Assembly (NCBI GenBank): GCA_937889855.1
Contig: CALBYK010000155.1
Location: 1 to 6,811, forward strand
From: an uncultured Prevotella sp.
Lineage (GTDB): Bacteria; Bacteroidota; Bacteroidia; Bacteroidales; Bacteroidaceae
Reading direction: 5' to 3'
Length of the DNA stretch: 6,811 nt
Shown here: positions 1 to 6,249 of the stretch, piece after piece
Layout: each line of letters starts with the position of its first letter
Numbering within the stretch: position 1 is the first letter of the stretch
Notes under the pieces: model-generated
Seen by the model: only the letters and a program-made list of their open reading frames with translations
Told to the model about the DNA's origin: nothing
Database searches by the model: none
Program-made: the position numbers and the translations under genes

Positions 1-429
1 ATTTTCGTTTGTGGCAAATATCCTACCGCCGACATTTATCAGGGAGGTGAACAGCTCTGTGTCGAGCCCTGGTGTTGTGGCCGTGCACTTATGGAATTGA
101 TTGTCGGCGTAGTCGTAGAAGTCGATACCCCGGTCGCTTGCCACGTATAGGCCTTGGCTCGTTGGAAGCACCACGTGTATGTTGTTGTTGGAGATTGTAG
201 ATTGATTGAGGTTGTCATGCCGGAAAACACTGAAAAAAAGTCCGTCAAACCTTGCAAGTCCATTGGATGTGCCTATCCATATGAATCCGCGATTGTCTTG
301 TGCAAGGCAATTGGCGGTGTTGTCGGGCATGCCTTCGTTTATACCATAATTAATTATGTGTGCCTGTGATGGCAACGCAAACATCAATATGCTATAAAGC
401 AAAAGTAGAGGTCTAAGAAAAAGTTTCAT
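1..429 (-). CDS. Reg_prop sensor, probable hybrid two-component system (HTCS) regulator, N-terminal part
   Basis: The gene is cut by the left window edge; 143 codons are visible, open from ATG at 429 to base 1. The protein starts with a signal peptide (MKLFLRPLLLLYSILMFALP, then SQA as a likely signal peptidase I site near residue 23). Residues 27-63 carry the typical first blade of a Reg_prop beta-propeller: an N-E-G-M-P-D-N-T stretch, then L-A-Q-D-N-R-G-F-I-W-I-G-T-S-N-G-L-A-R-F-D-G. A second, weaker blade follows around residues 84-105 (GLYVASDRGIDFYD). Proteins of this type beside susC/susD genes are usually HTCS regulators: periplasmic propellers, a Y_Y_Y domain, a membrane segment, histidine kinase, receiver and AraC-type DNA-binding domain in one chain. 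Only the periplasmic sensor start is seen here, so the kinase and DNA-binding parts are inferred. It has its own promoter and lies behind the susC-susD terminator, consistent with constitutive low expression of the regulator. A different Reg_prop protein is the main alternative. Confidence 0.85.
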   Translation of the reverse strand, partial: MKLFLRPLLLLYSILMFALPSQAHIINYGINEGMPDNTANCLAQDNRGFIWIGTSNGLARFDGLFFSVFRHDNLNQSTISNNNIHVVLPTSQGLYVASDRGIDFYDYADNQFHKCTATTPGLDTELFTSLINVGGRIFATNEN

Positions 430-485
430 TTTAGAAATATTAAGTTCTTACAGTCAGTAAACTAAGGTATGCAAATTATTGGCTG

Positions 486-517
486 CAAAATTAACAAAAA
501 AAATGAAATTAGACAAG
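486..517 (-). promoter_or_regulatory. Probable promoter of the Reg_prop sensor gene
   Basis: Read on the minus strand, TAATTTTG (486-493) fits the Bacteroidetes sigma-ABfr -7 consensus TAnnTTTG exactly. Twenty bases upstream is CTTG (514-517), a one-mismatch version of the -33 TTTG box. Transcription would start near 480, giving a leader of about 50 bases before the ATG at 429. The core TTAATTTTGCAGCCA (480-494) matches the susC promoter core at 6131-6145 in 14 of 15 bases, which supports both calls. No Shine-Dalgarno sequence precedes the ATG; the leader is AT-rich (TTAATATTTCTAA), normal for this phylum. Confidence 0.6.
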
Positions 518-519
518 TT

Positions 520-565
520 TCAAAAGTAAAAGAGGGAACCGCTCTTTGCAGAGCAGATTCCCTCT
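520..565 (-). terminator. Rho-independent terminator of the susC-susD transcript
   Basis: On the minus strand, AGAGGGAA (565-558) pairs with TTCCCTCT (538-531) in an 8-bp lower stem. After a small internal loop (TCT/GG), GCTCT (554-550) pairs with AGAGC (545-541) in a 5-bp upper stem closed by GCAA, a GNRA tetraloop. The T-rich run TTTTACTTTTG follows directly on the minus strand. It starts 115 bases after the SusD-like stop codon and ends just before the sensor promoter, so it should insulate the regulator from the induced operon. The plus-strand side lacks a comparable T tract, so it is probably one-directional. Confidence 0.85.
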
Positions 566-620
566 TCACTCAATTTTCACCTAAACTAATACCTTTAAAG
601 AACCTATTTAAAGTTATCCT

Positions 621-667
621 CTACTATAATCATTTCAAAAGCTACTATAATTTAAATCAAAAGCTAC
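621..667. repeat. Short AT-rich tandem repeat, 21-22 bp unit, just over two copies
   Basis: Copy 1 is 621-641 (21 bases) and copy 2 is 642-663 (22 bases). Both begin CTACTATAAT and end TCAAAAG; they differ only in the middle (CATT against TTAAA). A third partial copy begins with CTAC at 664. As a result TCAAAAGCTAC occurs twice, at 635-645 and 657-667. The repeat lies in the transcribed 3' region between the SusD-like stop codon and the terminator. No function can be read from it; it may be a slippage product or a pair of protein-binding sites about two helical turns apart. Confidence 0.7.
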
Positions 668-679
668 ATTTCGATTCGT

Positions 680-2722
680 CTACTTCTCGGCCGCATGACC
701 TGCCACTGTAGGCCAATACGGGTTCTGATAGAGCACACTGTTCTCCACAGTGGCATGGTCGGAAGCCGTGAGGAGGAACTGGCGCACGGGCAGAGGCTCC
801 AAGTAGTGAGCCATGTGCCATGTGAGTCCGCCGAGGAAGCTGTTGTTGGTAGTGTTGATCTCCTGCGGACGCAGATAGTTGCTCAGACGCGGAGAAGAAG
901 TTGTGGCCGACTTGCCTGATCCGTCGCCGTCGTAGAAGAGCTTGCCACTGTATGCAGGATCGTTGTGCATGTCAGAGCCCCAGAGGTTGATGCCCTCGAT
1001 ATGCACCGGATTGGCCATCAATTGGTCGAGCGAGCGCCAGCGCTGCAAGTCCATCCAGCGGAGTCCTTCAGCCACAAGCTCACTCTTGCGCTCACGACGA
1101 ATGTTGTAGAGCACGGCGTCGGTGAGTTTCTTTCCTGCCGAGTAGGCACCCCAGTCGCCATCCTCGCGCGACATATCTGTGGCGTTGATGGTGGTCATTG
1201 GGTCGGTGGCGCTGCCAGTGAAACCGGCGCACTCGCGTACGGTCTTCCAATAGCTGAGAATCTTGCCTGAGTTAACATTCTTCGTAAGCTCATACTCAGC
1301 CTCCATATAGTTGAGCAAAGCCTCAGTTGCACGGAACACCACTGCAGCTGTGCTGCCACCACCGTTCACACACTGTGTGCGGTCGAAAGTGCCGCCTTTG
1401 CGCAGGGCGTAGCCTGTGCTGTAGCCCTTGTCCTCGCTACCGTTGATGATGTCGGGCATAGGCTCGTTTATAACAACATGGTCGGCAGTAGACGACATGT
1501 TGCGAAAAGCATTCTTCTGTCCAGGCACCTTGAGGAATACCGAGAGGCGCGGGTCGCGATCCTTGGCAACGGCTGCGATGCTGCTGTCGTCGTAGGTGTA
1601 TTCTGAATCATAGCGCGGCTTGCCGTCCTTCATCAAGTAGGTCTCCACCATACCACGTGTCACACCAATGTTGTAGTTGCCGAACTGTATGGACACCTCA
1701 ACATTGTTGACAACACCAAGAGTTGAGTTGTACTCACGCCACAGAAGCACTTCGGGCTTCGATGAGAGGTCGGTAGAACCCCATATCTCCATGTAAGGAT
1801 TGGCAGGGTCGGACTCGCTTTGCGGAACCATACCAGTGTTCTTCACCAGTTCGCTCTGATACTTGTCTGCCACCTGCTCGGCAGCCTCAGCAGCAACCTT
1901 GTAGAAGTATTCCGACTCTTTCTCCACAGATCCAGTCGTGTAGGCGAAACTGCTGTTCTTCTTTGCACCCGGCCACTGTGCATCGCCAGGCACGAAAGGT
2001 GTGCCGGCAAAGTAGCGGAGCCATGAAGCCTCATAGAGAGCCACGCGCGACTTCAAGAGCATTGCAGCGTCGTAGGAGATGCGTGTGTGACGACTCTCAA
2101 AGCCGTCCTTTGCAAGATAAGTCATGGCCTCATCGAGGTCGGAGAGAATGAAGCGTGCCACCTCGTTGCACGGGCTGCGCTTGTCGGCCTCAACAAGCAT
2201 TGCCTCGTCTGCCTCGAAAGGCTCCTTGAGGATAGGCAGGTCGCCGAATTTCTGCATGAGGTCGAAGTAGGCGAAGGCACGCAGGAAGTAAAGCTCGCCG
2301 ATATACTGGCGTACCGTAGCGTCGTTGCCGCTCACGGTCTTTGCCTCATAACTCTTCAGACTTTCGCTGAGCCAATAGTTGACGTTGCGTATGTTGGTCC
2401 ACTTCCAGTCACTGTTGGTGCTCGACACAAGCCAAAGGTTAGTGCCATACTTATTGGCTGGCGTGCGTCCCATCTGGTTGTCGGTGTTGTTGTCCCATCC
2501 GAAGATGCCGCTGCACCATATCTCTGATGAGTTGCCAAGTTTATGATGAGACGGCAGAATATCGGTGTAGAGTCCGTCGACAGCTGCCAGAATCTTAGTG
2601 TCCTGATTGATGAAACCGTCGGGTGTCACCTTTGATGGAGGTTCCTGCTCAAGCCAGTCGCTGCAAGATGTCATGGTGGCAGCCATTGCGAGGGTTATCA
2701 ATGATAATCTATATAGTTTCAT
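680..2722 (-). CDS. SusD/RagB-family outer-membrane glycan-binding lipoprotein
   Basis: This 680-residue protein is a complete SusD-like starch/glycan-binding lipoprotein. It begins with a lipoprotein signal peptide and lipobox (ATMTSC), with Cys20 as the lipidated residue, followed by acidic S-D-W-L-E-Q-E-P that fits the Bacteroidetes surface-export rule. Family signatures are clear: the TPR-region motif FLRAFAYFDLMQKFGDLPIL at 146-165, the R-D-P-R-L motif near 389, the strongly conserved NIRRERKSELVAEGLRWMDL at 540-559, and a C-terminal Y-L-E-P-L-P ... L-Y-Q-N-P-Y-W-P segment at 640-671. At 680 residues it is longer than classical SusD (about 550), as in many hemicellulose or pectin PULs. 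In the family, SusD forms a lid over the SusC porin and delivers bound oligosaccharide. It starts 48 bases after the SusC-like gene, so the two are surely co-transcribed. No Shine-Dalgarno is visible; the ATG follows an A/T-rich stretch. The glycan bound cannot be told from sequence alone. Confidence 0.97.
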   Translation of the reverse strand: MKLYRLSLITLAMAATMTSCSDWLEQEPPSKVTPDGFINQDTKILAAVDGLYTDILPSHHKLGNSSEIWCSGIFGWDNNTDNQMGRTPANKYGTNLWLVSSTNSDWKWTNIRNVNYWLSESLKSYEAKTVSGNDATVRQYIGELYFLRAFAYFDLMQKFGDLPILKEPFEADEAMLVEADKRSPCNEVARFILSDLDEAMTYLAKDGFESRHTRISYDAAMLLKSRVALYEASWLRYFAGTPFVPGDAQWPGAKKNSSFAYTTGSVEKESEYFYKVAAEAAEQVADKYQSELVKNTGMVPQSESDPANPYMEIWGSTDLSSKPEVLLWREYNSTLGVVNNVEVSIQFGNYNIGVTRGMVETYLMKDGKPRYDSEYTYDDSSIAAVAKDRDPRLSVFLKVPGQKNAFRNMSSTADHVVINEPMPDIINGSEDKGYSTGYALRKGGTFDRTQCVNGGGSTAAVVFRATEALLNYMEAEYELTKNVNSGKILSYWKTVRECAGFTGSATDPMTTINATDMSREDGDWGAYSAGKKLTDAVLYNIRRERKSELVAEGLRWMDLQRWRSLDQLMANPVHIEGINLWGSDMHNDPAYSGKLFYDGDGSGKSATTSSPRLSNYLRPQEINTTNNSFLGGLTWHMAHYLEPLPVRQFLLTASDHATVENSVLYQNPYWPTVAGHAAEK

Positions 2723-2770
2723 ATCGTTGTATTATTATTGGTTGATGGTAAATTGTTTACACTCTTTAGA

Positions 2771-5700
2771 TTAGAATGACACGTTCATGCCGAAAGAGAA
2801 CGTGCGTGAGAGCGGATAGCCGTTCACGCCAGAGCTCTTGTCGCTGATAAGTTCTGGGTCGAACTGTCCAGGCATACTTGTGATAGTGAAGAGGTTCTCG
2901 GCAGAGAAGAACACGCGCAGGTTGCTGATGCCCCAGTTGCGGGTTATTGCAGCCGGGATGGTGTAGCCCAACTGAAGGTTCTTCATGCGCACATAAGCGG
3001 CGTTGAGCAGATAGCGGCTCTGCACCTGAGTGTTCTTTGAGCCACCATTCTCCACGGGGCGCGGCAGCCAAGAGTCGGTATTGGCGCTCTGGTAACCGTT
3101 CTTCACCGACCAAGAGTCCTCATTGCGGAAGTAGTCCTGCACGGCTGTTATGCCAGATGCCCACCAGCGTCCTGAGCCAGAGCATCCGAAGAGATATTCT
3201 CTTCCACCCCAGTCTTTAGTGATGGCGAAGTCGCGCTTTAGCACACCCTGGAAGAAGGCACGCACATCGAAGCCTTTCCATGAAGCCGTGAGGTCGAGAC
3301 CGGCAAGGAAGCGAGGCGTTGAGTTGCCTATGACCTTGAGGTCGCCGTGGTCGGCAAGTGTGCGCGAGCCGTCGTTCACGTAGCCGTCGTTGTTGAGGTC
3401 GCGATACATGATGTCGCCAGCTGCCCAGTTGCTGCCGAGAGCCGACTGGTCGGCCTTGGCAAGGTGTTCTGCCATCTGCTCGTTGGTCTTGGCGATGCCA
3501 ACAGTCTCATAGCCCCAAATCTCGTTGATGTAGCGTCCGGCAATATAAGTGTCTACACTGTTAGTCGGGTTGTTGGGATAGCGCGTAATCTTTGTGCGTG
3601 CGTCGGAGAGATTGAACGTAACGCCATAGTTGAGTCCGTTCTTCAGAGCGTCGCGCCATGAGAGCTGCAACTCCCAACCCGTTGTACGGAGGTCGGTGTT
3701 GTTGGTCACTGGCACATCGGCACCAAGAATAGCAGGAAGCTCAGGAGCGTTGCCTACCATGTCCTTTGTGTTGCGCACAAACCAGTCGAACGAACCGGTC
3801 AGTCGGTTGTTAAACAGTCCGAAGTCGAGACCAATGTCATAGCTCTCGATTTTCTCCCATGTCAGCGTCGGCGAGACAAGCACCGGAGCCGTCACCGTAG
3901 AAGGCTTGGCACCGTTCTGCAGCCATGTGCCTGCATTAGGATTGTAGGTGAGCACCTGATATGTGCGATACCAGTCCTCGGTGTTCTGGTTGCCGAGCGA
4001 GCCGTAAGATGCGCGCAGCTTGAGCTGGTTGACGGTCTTTGACCATGGCTCGAAGAACTTCTCGTTGGCGATGTTCCATCCAAGCGATACCGACGGGAAG
4101 GTGCGCCACATCTGGTCGCGGCGGAAACGTGAAGAACCGTCACGGCGCACGTTAGCCTCGAGCAGGTAGCGGTCGTCGTAGTTGTAGTTGATACGTCCGA
4201 AGAAGCCGGCAGTCTGCCACTGGTCGCGGTTGCCCTTCATTGTGGCAGTCACTTCCTTGCCGTCATATCCGAGTCCGGTGGTGATGTCGATCTCAGGGTG
4301 GTTGGGGTCGATGATTCCGGCGCGTGTAGCCTCAAAATAACGCTGCTTGAGCTGCTCTGCTTGGAAACCAGCCATGACGTGGAAGTTGTGCTTCTCGGCA
4401 AGCGAGAAGTCGTATTCGGTGTAAGCCTGGAAGTTGAAATAGTTCTGGCGTTTTGTGCTCTCGTGCGCCTCAGCATTAGCAGCCGACGTACCGTTGGCAG
4501 TGTTCACGTAGGGCTGACCGTTCACATCGTGATTGTAGGTGGTCTCCGTGTCGTAGTGGTTGTCGGTGTAGTCGGTGCGGTAGGTGAAGTCGAGATGCGT
4601 CTTCCATTTCTTGATCGGCTCAATGGTGAAGTTCACCTGGTTGGTGAAGATGTTGCGCTGAGTCTGGTCCTTGCCGCCTTGTGCGAGGTCGAGCACTGGC
4701 GACGGTGACGAGTAGTAATATCCGTTGCGGTCGTAGAGAGGCAGCGTTGGCCATCCCTGACGTGCGAGGTCGTTATAGAGCGCATCCTTTAGGTCGGCAG
4801 GCCGCACAAAGTCGGTGCGCGTGAAACGCGTGTTGTAGTTCATATCGAGCCAGTCGGTGAGCTTGATGCCGAGTTTTGCTGTGGCATTGTAGCGGTGGTA
4901 GTTGTCATCGCTGAGCTTCATGAATCCGTTGTTGTCGAGATAGTTGAACGAGGCATAGTAGTTCACCTTGTCGCTTGCTCCGCTCACACTCGCGTTGTGC
5001 TCCATCGAGAACGACGACTTCTTGAATATCGCGTCGTAATAGTCGACATCGTCACAACCTGAAGCATATCCGTCAGCCCAATACTGCGAGTTGCCGCTGT
5101 TGGGGTCGATGGCATAGAGCAGTGTGCCGTCGGCAGCCTGGCGTACACCAGGGCTTACTGGCTTTGCGTTGTGGTAGGCTACAATCTTGTCCATCTGTGC
5201 CGTACTGAACTGCGGTGAGCCACCGTCGGCAGAGCTGAGGTCGTTCATCCAGCTGGCGAAGTCAACAGAGTTCATCATGTGCTTGCCGCGTATCATGCCG
5301 CTGAAACGGAACGAGTTGTTGTAGTTGATGCTCACCTTGCCCTGCTTGCCCTTCTTGGTGGTGATGAGAATCACGCCAAACGGAGCACGCGAACCATATA
5401 TAGATGATGCGGCAGCGTCCTTCAACACCGACACACTCTCTATATCCTGCGAGTTGAGCGTGTTGATGTCGCCCTCGGCACCGTCGATGAGCACGAGCGG
5501 CGAGCCACTTGTGCCCTGTCCTATTGTGCCCGTGCCACGCACGTTGATGCTTGGGTTGGAGTCGAGCGTACCGCTCGAGGTGCTAATTTGCAAGCCCGGT
5601 ATAAGTCCTTGCAGAGCCGATGCTGCATTCTGCACCGGACGCGAGGCAATCTCCTTGCTTGACACAACCGATACGGCGCCGGTAAGGTTAGCCTTCTTCT

Positions 5701-6094
5701 GTGTGCCGAAACCTACGACAACAACCTCGTTTAGAGCCTTGCTGTCCTCAGAGAGTACAATCTTCATGGAAGGGGTGGCCTTGAGAGTCTGCGGCTTGAA
5801 TCCTACATATGTAACCTCAAGCATACTGCCTGCTGGCGTATCTATAGAGAACTTGCCGTCAATGTCGGTCACCGTTCCTGACGACGAAGCGCCGACAACC
5901 TTTATGGAAGCACCAATAATAGGTTCACCATTACTGTCTACTACAGAACCTACAATCTTTGTACCTTGTTGCTGCAACATGGCAACTGGCGAACTTGCCA
6001 TAGATGTTAGCGGATATGCTGCCAACAATGACGGAACAATAACCGATGAGAGCAATACTCTTCGAGTCGGTGATATGACTTTGTTCTTCTTCAT
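2771..6094 (-). CDS. SusC/RagA-family TonB-dependent outer-membrane glycan transporter
   Basis: This 1107-residue protein imports oligosaccharides across the outer membrane with TonB/ExbBD energy, working with the SusD-like partner encoded next. Domains in order: a signal peptide (M-K-K-N-K-V, basic n-region, hydrophobic stretch about 13-30, likely cleavage near SMA/SS at 31-34); a carboxypeptidase-D-regulatory-like domain at about 46-115 (IVGSVVDSNGEPIIGASIKV, then G-T-V-T-D-I-D-G-K-F-S); the SusC/RagA signature and TonB box LNEVVVVGFGTQKK at 121-134; a plug domain at about 135-250, including VLIDGAEGDI and VLKDAAASSIYGSRAPFGVI; and a 22-strand-type barrel ending in the aromatic-terminal strand R-T-F-S-F-G-M-N-V-S-F. 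A DLNNDGYVNDG loop typical of the family is also present. I chose ATG 6094 rather than the in-frame ATG at 6139: the upstream one lies inside the likely promoter -7 box and its added residues (MQPEKNLNQNLNQTK) only translate a duplicated leader, whereas 6094 gives a proper signal peptide. No Shine-Dalgarno; the leader is A-rich. Confidence 0.97.
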   Translation of the reverse strand: MKKNKVISPTRRVLLSSVIVPSLLAAYPLTSMASSPVAMLQQQGTKIVGSVVDSNGEPIIGASIKVVGASSSGTVTDIDGKFSIDTPAGSMLEVTYVGFKPQTLKATPSMKIVLSEDSKALNEVVVVGFGTQKKANLTGAVSVVSSKEIASRPVQNAASALQGLIPGLQISTSSGTLDSNPSINVRGTGTIGQGTSGSPLVLIDGAEGDINTLNSQDIESVSVLKDAAASSIYGSRAPFGVILITTKKGKQGKVSINYNNSFRFSGMIRGKHMMNSVDFASWMNDLSSADGGSPQFSTAQMDKIVAYHNAKPVSPGVRQAADGTLLYAIDPNSGNSQYWADGYASGCDDVDYYDAIFKKSSFSMEHNASVSGASDKVNYYASFNYLDNNGFMKLSDDNYHRYNATAKLGIKLTDWLDMNYNTRFTRTDFVRPADLKDALYNDLARQGWPTLPLYDRNGYYYSSPSPVLDLAQGGKDQTQRNIFTNQVNFTIEPIKKWKTHLDFTYRTDYTDNHYDTETTYNHDVNGQPYVNTANGTSAANAEAHESTKRQNYFNFQAYTEYDFSLAEKHNFHVMAGFQAEQLKQRYFEATRAGIIDPNHPEIDITTGLGYDGKEVTATMKGNRDQWQTAGFFGRINYNYDDRYLLEANVRRDGSSRFRRDQMWRTFPSVSLGWNIANEKFFEPWSKTVNQLKLRASYGSLGNQNTEDWYRTYQVLTYNPNAGTWLQNGAKPSTVTAPVLVSPTLTWEKIESYDIGLDFGLFNNRLTGSFDWFVRNTKDMVGNAPELPAILGADVPVTNNTDLRTTGWELQLSWRDALKNGLNYGVTFNLSDARTKITRYPNNPTNSVDTYIAGRYINEIWGYETVGIAKTNEQMAEHLAKADQSALGSNWAAGDIMYRDLNNDGYVNDGSRTLADHGDLKVIGNSTPRFLAGLDLTASWKGFDVRAFFQGVLKRDFAITKDWGGREYLFGCSGSGRWWASGITAVQDYFRNEDSWSVKNGYQSANTDSWLPRPVENGGSKNTQVQSRYLLNAAYVRMKNLQLGYTIPAAITRNWGISNLRVFFSAENLFTITSMPGQFDPELISDKSSGVNGYPLSRTFSFGMNVSF

Positions 6095-6102
6095 TTTTGT
6101 TT

Positions 6103-6126
6103 GGTTTAAGTTTTGGTTTAAGTTTT
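6103..6126. repeat. Perfect 12-bp tandem duplication in the susC leader
   Basis: GGTTTAAGTTTT occurs twice head to tail at 6103-6114 and 6115-6126, followed by further T residues. On the transcribed minus strand this gives an A-rich leader, AAAACTTAAACC twice, then AAACAAAA directly before the ATG at 6094. A-rich, unstructured leaders favour translation in Bacteroidetes, so the duplication may raise SusC output; that is inference. It also creates the false N-terminal extension with the repeated Asn-Leu-Asn-Gln residues. Confidence 0.85.
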
Positions 6127-6130
6127 TTTC

Positions 6131-6145
6131 TGGTTGCAAAATTAA
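6131..6145 (-). promoter_or_regulatory. Probable susC-susD operon promoter core (-7 box)
   Basis: On the minus strand TAATTTTG (6137-6144) fits TAnnTTTG, inside TTAATTTTGCAACCA (6131-6145), which is 14/15 identical to the sensor-gene promoter core at 480-494. A start near 6131 would leave a leader of roughly 37 bases. No TTTG is found 19-21 bases upstream; that position holds CAGTAG/CCGCAG instead. A missing -33 box with repeats upstream is what an activator-dependent PUL promoter would be expected to show. Confidence 0.6.
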
Positions 6146-6150
6146 TATAT

Positions 6151-6237
6151 AGTAGCAACCTACTGCGGTATATTTGTAGTAACAAATGGGGTATTTTTAG
6201 GAATATTGTGGTGGAATGGGTATATTTTTGTATATTT
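6151..6237. promoter_or_regulatory. Operator-like repeat cluster upstream of the susC promoter
   Basis: Immediately upstream of the -7 box several short repeats cluster in AT-rich DNA. AGTAG-CAAC-CTACT (6151-6164) is an inverted repeat. GTAGCAAC (6152-6159) recurs as GTAGTAAC (6176-6183), 24 bases on. AATGGGGTATTTTT (6185-6198) recurs as AATGGGTATATTTTT (6215-6229), 30 bases on, close to three helical turns. GTATATTT occurs at 6168-6175, 6220-6227 and 6230-6237. HTCS regulators bind through AraC-type domains, which commonly recognise direct repeats next to the promoter, so one of these pairs could be the binding site. Which one, if any, is not decidable here because low-complexity DNA produces repeats by chance. 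Confidence 0.4.
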
Positions 6238-6249
6238 CAGGCAATTCTG

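Noticed and set aside
154..369. Small plus-strand frame of 71 codons at the left edge
   Set aside because: It overlaps the sensor gene, whose signal peptide and Reg_prop motifs are on the minus strand.
600..667. Possible minus-strand promoter formed by TTTTG and TAGCTTTTG in the tandem repeat
   Set aside because: The TA-to-TTTG spacing is one base off the TAnnTTTG consensus, and the terminator at 520-565 would stop any transcript before the sensor gene.
469..711. Plus-strand frame of 80 codons across the 430-680 gap
   Set aside because: It runs through the terminator hairpin, the tandem repeat and the end of the SusD-like gene; composition is simply AT-rich, with no homology visible.
2087..2527. 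Open frame of 146 codons on the plus strand opposite the SusD-like gene
   Set aside because: Antisense shadow of conserved SusD coding sequence, with no domain and no promoter or leader signals.
2748..2760. Small inverted repeat GTAAA/TTTAC in the 48-base gap between the SusC-like and SusD-like genes
   Set aside because: Only five A/T-rich base pairs with a three-base loop and no T tract; too weak to call a terminator or attenuator.
4298..4708. Valine-rich plus-strand frame of 136 codons opposite the SusC barrel region
   Set aside because: The V/L-rich composition is the mirror of Asn, Asp, Thr and Tyr codons in barrel strands; it is not a membrane protein gene.
5325..6152. Open frame of 275 codons on the plus strand opposite the start of the SusC-like gene
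   Set aside because: It lies antisense to a well-supported gene, has no recognisable domain, and its length follows from the codon bias of the opposite strand.
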